From positions 1 to 7,024 of the forward strand of contig JANJWE010000267.1 in NCBI GenBank assembly GCA_024709705.1: DNA of 7,024 nucleotides, in the 5' to 3' direction. Origin of the DNA: Flavobacterium sp. GTDB lineage: Bacteria; Bacteroidota; Bacteroidia; Flavobacteriales; Flavobacteriaceae. The notes below the pieces were generated by a model that did not search any database, was not told the DNA's origin, and saw only the letters and a list, made by a program, of their open reading frames with translations. Each line of letters starts with the position of its first letter. Position 1 is the first letter of the stretch. Positions 4,067 through 7,024 of this stretch are shown piece by piece. A program made the translations under genes and the position numbers.

Positions 4067-7024
4067 ATGAAATTAACACTACAATTACTTTCTGTTTTTT
4101 TTCTTTTTGGTGTTACTTCAACAATTGCCCAAGTAGGTATCAACACCATTACACCCAATGCACAATTGGAGATAAAATCGTCAAATGAAGCCACACCTTC
4201 CAATACCGACGGTTTAATTATTCCCAAAATTAACACCTTTCCGGCAACCAACCCCACCGTGGCTCAACAAGGAATGATGGTCTATTTAACCACCGCCTCG
4301 GGAGGTAATGCCCCCGGATTTTATTATTGGAACAACCCCACGACGTCGTGGTTGCCCATTGGAGGCATTATTGCTCCGGGTTGGAACTTATTGGGGAATG
4401 CAGGGACTGATTCTTCAGTTAATTTTATTGGTACCACCGATAATCAGGATGTGGTGTTTAGAAGGAATAATATCGAATCTGGAAGGATTGCCCAAACTAA
4501 CACGGCTTTGGGAACAAATTCATTGGTTTTAAATACCACAGGGTTAAATAATACTGCCCTTGGCAATTCAGCTCTTCCAGCCAACACCACCGGTTTTCAA
4601 AATACAGCTATCGGTAGTTTTACACTTTCAAATAATACAACAGCTAGAGATAATACCGCCATAGGTACTTCTGCAATGCAATTTAACACTACCGGACAAT
4701 TTAACATAGCAGTTGGGTCTTTTGCACTATTTAATAATACAACCGGAAATGATAATGTTGCAATTGGAATAAATTCTCTTTTAACAAATTCCACAGGGAG
4801 CAGCAATACTGCTGTTGGTCGAGCTTCACTCTCCAGCAACACTATTGGAGTCAGTAATACTGCATTAGGACGATCAGCCATGGTCTTTAATACAGAAGGA
4901 ATCAACAATACGGCTACCGGTGAAAATGCCTTGAGAAGTAATACAACTGGTAGTAGAAATGCCGGTTTTGGTCTGAATGCTTTATTTTTTAATACAACAG
5001 GGACCGATAATTCTGCATTGGGAATGTTTGCACTTGATGCTAACACCACTGGCTCCGAAAATACCGGTGTAGGGTATGCTTCTAATGTAGGGTCTAATAA
5101 TTTAACCAATGCCACAGCTGTTGGTGCTCGGGCCCGAGTTAATGCCAGCAATGCCTTGGTATTGGGAAGCATTAACGGAATCGCCGGTGCTACAGCCACT
5201 GTGAATGTGGGAATTGGCACCACCACGCCCTTAGACCGTTTGCACGTGGAAGGGAATATCCGTATGGTGGATGGCAACCAAGCCGCCGGTCGGGTATTGA
5301 CCAGTGATGCCAACGGAACCGCTACCTGGCAAAATGCCTCGGCTAATGCCTGGGGGTTGTTAGGAAATGCGGGGACTAATCCTGCTACCAATTTTATAGG
5401 TACAACCGATAATCAGGATGTGGTGTTTAGACGTAACAACACCATTTCCGGGAGAATAGGGGCATCTAATACAGCATTTGGACTTGGAACTCTTACAAAT
5501 AATACAACAGGAACTTCTAATACTTCCACTGGGGTTAATGCACTTAACACTAACACTATTGGTACTAATAATACTGCTTATGGAGGCGATGCACTTCGAC
5601 TAAATACTACAGGAAATAATAATACTGCCATTGGTCGAGGTAATCTTTTTGATAACACCACCGGTATTAATAATACTTCTCTTGGAGTTGATGGACTTCA
5701 TTTTAGTACTTCCGGAAATAATAATACTGCCATTGGACTCAACTCATTGTTCTTTAACTCAACCGGTTCAAACAATGTGGCTCTAGGTATATTTTCATTG
5801 GATGCGAATACGACAGGATCAGAAAATACGGGTGTTGGACTTCGAGCTAATGTTGGAGTTAACAATTTAACAAATGCAACCGCGATAGGAGCAAGAGCTT
5901 TGGTTGGTGCCAGTAATTCCATGGTTTTAGGAAGTATCAATGGAGTGAATGGAGCTACAGCTACTGTAAATGTGGGAATTGGCACCACCACGCCTTTAGA
6001 CCGTTTGCACGTGGTGGGGAATATCCGTATGGTAGATGGCAACCAAGCTGCCGGTCGGGTATTGACCAGTGATGCCAATGGTACTGCAACCTGGCAGAAT
6101 GCCTCGGCTAATGCTTGGGGGTTATCAGGAAATGCCATTGATTTTTTTAGTTTTCTAGGAACCACTAATGAGCGGGATTTGGTTTTCAGACGAAATAATG
6201 TCATCGCTGGTAGGTTAGATCCAAACAATGTTTCTTTAGGAGTTAACACCCTTACAACTAGTGTAGGTTTTGAGAATGCCGTTATAGGGGCCTTAGCCAT
6301 GCAAAATAACGCCAACGGAAACCGCAATAGTGCTCTAGGTTTCCGTGCTCTACAAGCCAATATAGGAGGAAACTTTAATTCGGCTTCTGGAGCCTTTTCT
6401 TTACTAAACAATACCACCGGAAACAACAATACAGCATCCGGTTACGAAGCACTACTCAATAACATTGGAGGTCTGCGAAATACCGCAATGGGTTCAGGAG
6501 CTTTATCCACCAATACTACCGGAAGTGATAATACGGCCTTAGGTTCACTTTCAAATGTTGGGGCAAATAATTTAACCAATGCCACTGCCATCGGTGCCCG
6601 TGCCCGAGTGGATGCCAGCAATGCCCTAGTATTGGGTAGTATCAATGGCACAAACGGAGCCACCGCCACTACCAACGTAGGTATCGGCACCACCACGCCC
6701 CAAGACCGCTTACATGTGGTAGGTAATATCCGTATGGTAGATGGCAACCAAGCCGCAGGTAGGGTATTGACCAGTGATGCCAATGGTACTTCCACTTGGC
6801 AAAATGTAACCGCCAGTGCTTGGGGATTATTGGGAAATGCCGGAACTAATCCAGCAACAAATTTTATAGGTACTACGGATGATCAGGATTTGGTTTTTCG
6901 TAGAAACAATACAATTTCCGGAAGAATTGCTACGAGCAATACTGCCTTTGGTTTGGATTCGTTTTTAACAAATACAACTGGAGCAAGTAATACAGCTATT
7001 GGAATCAGTTCGCTCACAGCCAAC
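4067..7024 (+). CDS. Giant secreted YadA-head-like repeat protein (putative adhesin/fibre), 3'-truncated
   Basis: The frame starts at ATG 4067 and stays open for 986 codons to the last base of the window; the C-terminus is not visible. Residues 1-21 form a signal peptide (MKLTLQLLSVFFLFGVTSTIA|Q). Residues 22-105 form an N-terminal domain of a type common in Flavobacteriia, with VGINTITP, NTDGLIIPKI, QQGMMVYLTT and GFYYWNN. From Trp106 onward the protein is made of repeated modules: cap, 17-residue repeats (NTAiGxxALxxNTTGxx), connector. The AIG core and regular Asn positions resemble YadA-type adhesin heads and phage-fibre-like stalks, suggesting a beta-solenoid, possibly trimeric. The connectors hold the fibre-like VGIGTTTPxDRLHV and GNIRMVDGNQAAGRVLTSD segments. 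A surface adhesin or fibre role is inferred; no enzyme motif is visible. A C-terminal type IX sorting signal or an S74-type chaperone domain are possibilities that lie outside the window. It follows the membrane regulator in the same orientation. Confidence 0.92.
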   Translation, partial: MKLTLQLLSVFFLFGVTSTIAQVGINTITPNAQLEIKSSNEATPSNTDGLIIPKINTFPATNPTVAQQGMMVYLTTASGGNAPGFYYWNNPTTSWLPIGGIIAPGWNLLGNAGTDSSVNFIGTTDNQDVVFRRNNIESGRIAQTNTALGTNSLVLNTTGLNNTALGNSALPANTTGFQNTAIGSFTLSNNTTARDNTAIGTSAMQFNTTGQFNIAVGSFALFNNTTGNDNVAIGINSLLTNSTGSSNTAVGRASLSSNTIGVSNTALGRSAMVFNTEGINNTATGENALRSNTTGSRNAGFGLNALFFNTTGTDNSALGMFALDANTTGSENTGVGYASNVGSNNLTNATAVGARARVNASNALVLGSINGIAGATATVNVGIGTTTPLDRLHVEGNIRMVDGNQAAGRVLTSDANGTATWQNASANAWGLLGNAGTNPATNFIGTTDNQDVVFRRNNTISGRIGASNTAFGLGTLTNNTTGTSNTSTGVNALNTNTIGTNNTAYGGDALRLNTTGNNNTAIGRGNLFDNTTGINNTSLGVDGLHFSTSGNNNTAIGLNSLFFNSTGSNNVALGIFSLDANTTGSENTGVGLRANVGVNNLTNATAIGARALVGASNSMVLGSINGVNGATATVNVGIGTTTPLDRLHVVGNIRMVDGNQAAGRVLTSDANGTATWQNASANAWGLSGNAIDFFSFLGTTNERDLVFRRNNVIAGRLDPNNVSLGVNTLTTSVGFENAVIGALAMQNNANGNRNSALGFRALQANIGGNFNSASGAFSLLNNTTGNNNTASGYEALLNNIGGLRNTAMGSGALSTNTTGSDNTALGSLSNVGANNLTNATAIGARARVDASNALVLGSINGTNGATATTNVGIGTTTPQDRLHVVGNIRMVDGNQAAGRVLTSDANGTSTWQNVTASAWGLLGNAGTNPATNFIGTTDDQDLVFRRNNTISGRIATSNTAFGLDSFLTNTTGASNTAIGISSLTAN
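4382..5350 (+). repeat. Module 1 of the repeat protein (323 aa, 11 repeats)
   Basis: Cap 4382-4498 (39 aa, WNLLGNAG ... VVFRRNN ... SGRI), then eleven exact-length 17-residue repeats at 4499-5059, then the 97-residue connector at 5060-5350. Repeat examples are NTALGNSALPANTTGFQ and NSALGMFALDANTTGSE. The connector contains LTNATAVGARARVNASNALV, LGSING and VGIGTTTPLDRLHVEGN. Individual 51-bp units have diverged strongly at DNA level while keeping the protein pattern. Confidence 0.9.
5351..6115 (+). repeat. Module 2 of the repeat protein (255 aa, 7 repeats)
   Basis: Cap 5351-5467 (39 aa, WGLLGNAGTNPATNFIG), seven 17-residue repeats at 5468-5824, connector 5825-6115 (97 aa). It is exactly 68 residues, or four repeats, shorter than module 1. 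The last two repeats (NTAIGLNSLFFNSTGSN, NVALGIFSLDANTTGSE) match the last two of module 1, so the length change lies inside the repeat run. Confidence 0.9.
6116..6820 (+). repeat. Module 3 of the repeat protein (235 aa, 6 repeats, divergent cap)
   Basis: Cap 6116-6226 is 37 aa instead of 39 and divergent (WGLSGNAIDFFSFLGTTNE). The six repeats at 6227-6529 start with a 16-residue unit (NVSLGVNTLTTSVGFE). The connector at 6530-6820 is again 97 aa. Several repeats carry IGG or ANG in place of TTG. Confidence 0.9.
6821..7024 (+). repeat. Module 4 of the repeat protein (cut by window end)
   Basis: A canonical 39-residue cap (6821-6937, WGLLGNAGTNPATNFIGTTD) is followed by one full 17-residue repeat (NTAFGLDSFLTNTTGAS) and twelve residues of the next. 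The protein clearly continues past the window. Confidence 0.88.

Noticed and set aside
4597..5391. 264-codon open frame on the minus strand
   Set aside because: It is antisense to the repeat protein. Its repetitive Pro/Val/Leu-rich product mirrors the 51-bp repeats; the plus frame has the signal peptide, domain structure and conserved periodicity.
5698..6429. 243-codon open frame on the minus strand
   Set aside because: Same cause: the periodic plus-strand codons leave one antisense frame free of stops. No start context or recognisable domain.
6442..6795. 117-codon open frame on the minus strand
   Set aside because: Antisense shadow of module 3; its product repeats the same segment as the other antisense frames because it mirrors the connector.
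4499..7024. CRISPR-like regular repeats
   Set aside because: The 51-bp periodicity is coding, in frame and degenerate at DNA level; there are no identical repeats with unique spacers.

Overview
The window looks like chromosome from a Flavobacterium-like member of the Bacteroidota. Evidence for this is the style of the YchF and SRAP proteins, AT-rich spacers, start codons without Shine-Dalgarno sites, motifs close to the Bacteroidota promoter consensus (TTG ... TAnnTTTG), and a secreted repeat protein beginning with the 'AQVGIxTxTP' type of N-terminus common in Flavobacteriia. No lookup was possible, so the taxonomic call is an inference from protein style.

Layout: (1) 1-977 is the 3' part of ychF, an Obg-related P-loop NTPase, closed by a clear intrinsic terminator at 1010-1039. 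(2) 1115-1744 is a complete SRAP-domain gene (YedK/HMCES family, abasic-site DNA-protein crosslinking) with its own candidate -7 element. (3) 1745-2228 is a very AT-rich non-coding spacer holding a pair of 8-bp direct repeats one helical turn apart. (4) 2229-3935 encodes a membrane-tethered one-component regulator: signal peptide, periplasmic TPR domain, one transmembrane helix, cytoplasmic coiled coil, C-terminal LuxR-like helix-turn-helix. (5) 3936-4066 is a compact regulatory spacer with two exact TTGTCTAG repeats 11 bp apart, a bulged hairpin, and a promoter-like TTG-N20-TAgtTTTa. (6) 4067-7024 is the 5' part (986 codons, no stop reached) of a very large secreted, YadA-head-like repeat protein.

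The repeat protein dominates the window. After a signal peptide and an 84-residue N-terminal domain it consists of large modules. Each module has a 39-residue cap starting at a Trp, a run of 17-residue repeats (consensus NTAiGxxALxxNTTGxx), and a 97-residue connector. The first three modules have 11, 7 and 6 repeats; a fourth is cut by the window edge. The modules therefore differ mainly by whole 51-bp units, and the connectors show a mosaic similarity pattern that suggests recombination between copies.

YchF and SRAP are housekeeping and DNA-maintenance genes with no evident link to the rest. The regulator and the repeat protein, in the same orientation and separated by a spacer with operator-like repeats, form the most interesting unit: a plausible membrane sensor controlling a surface adhesin or fibre. 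That link is inferred from position and sites only.
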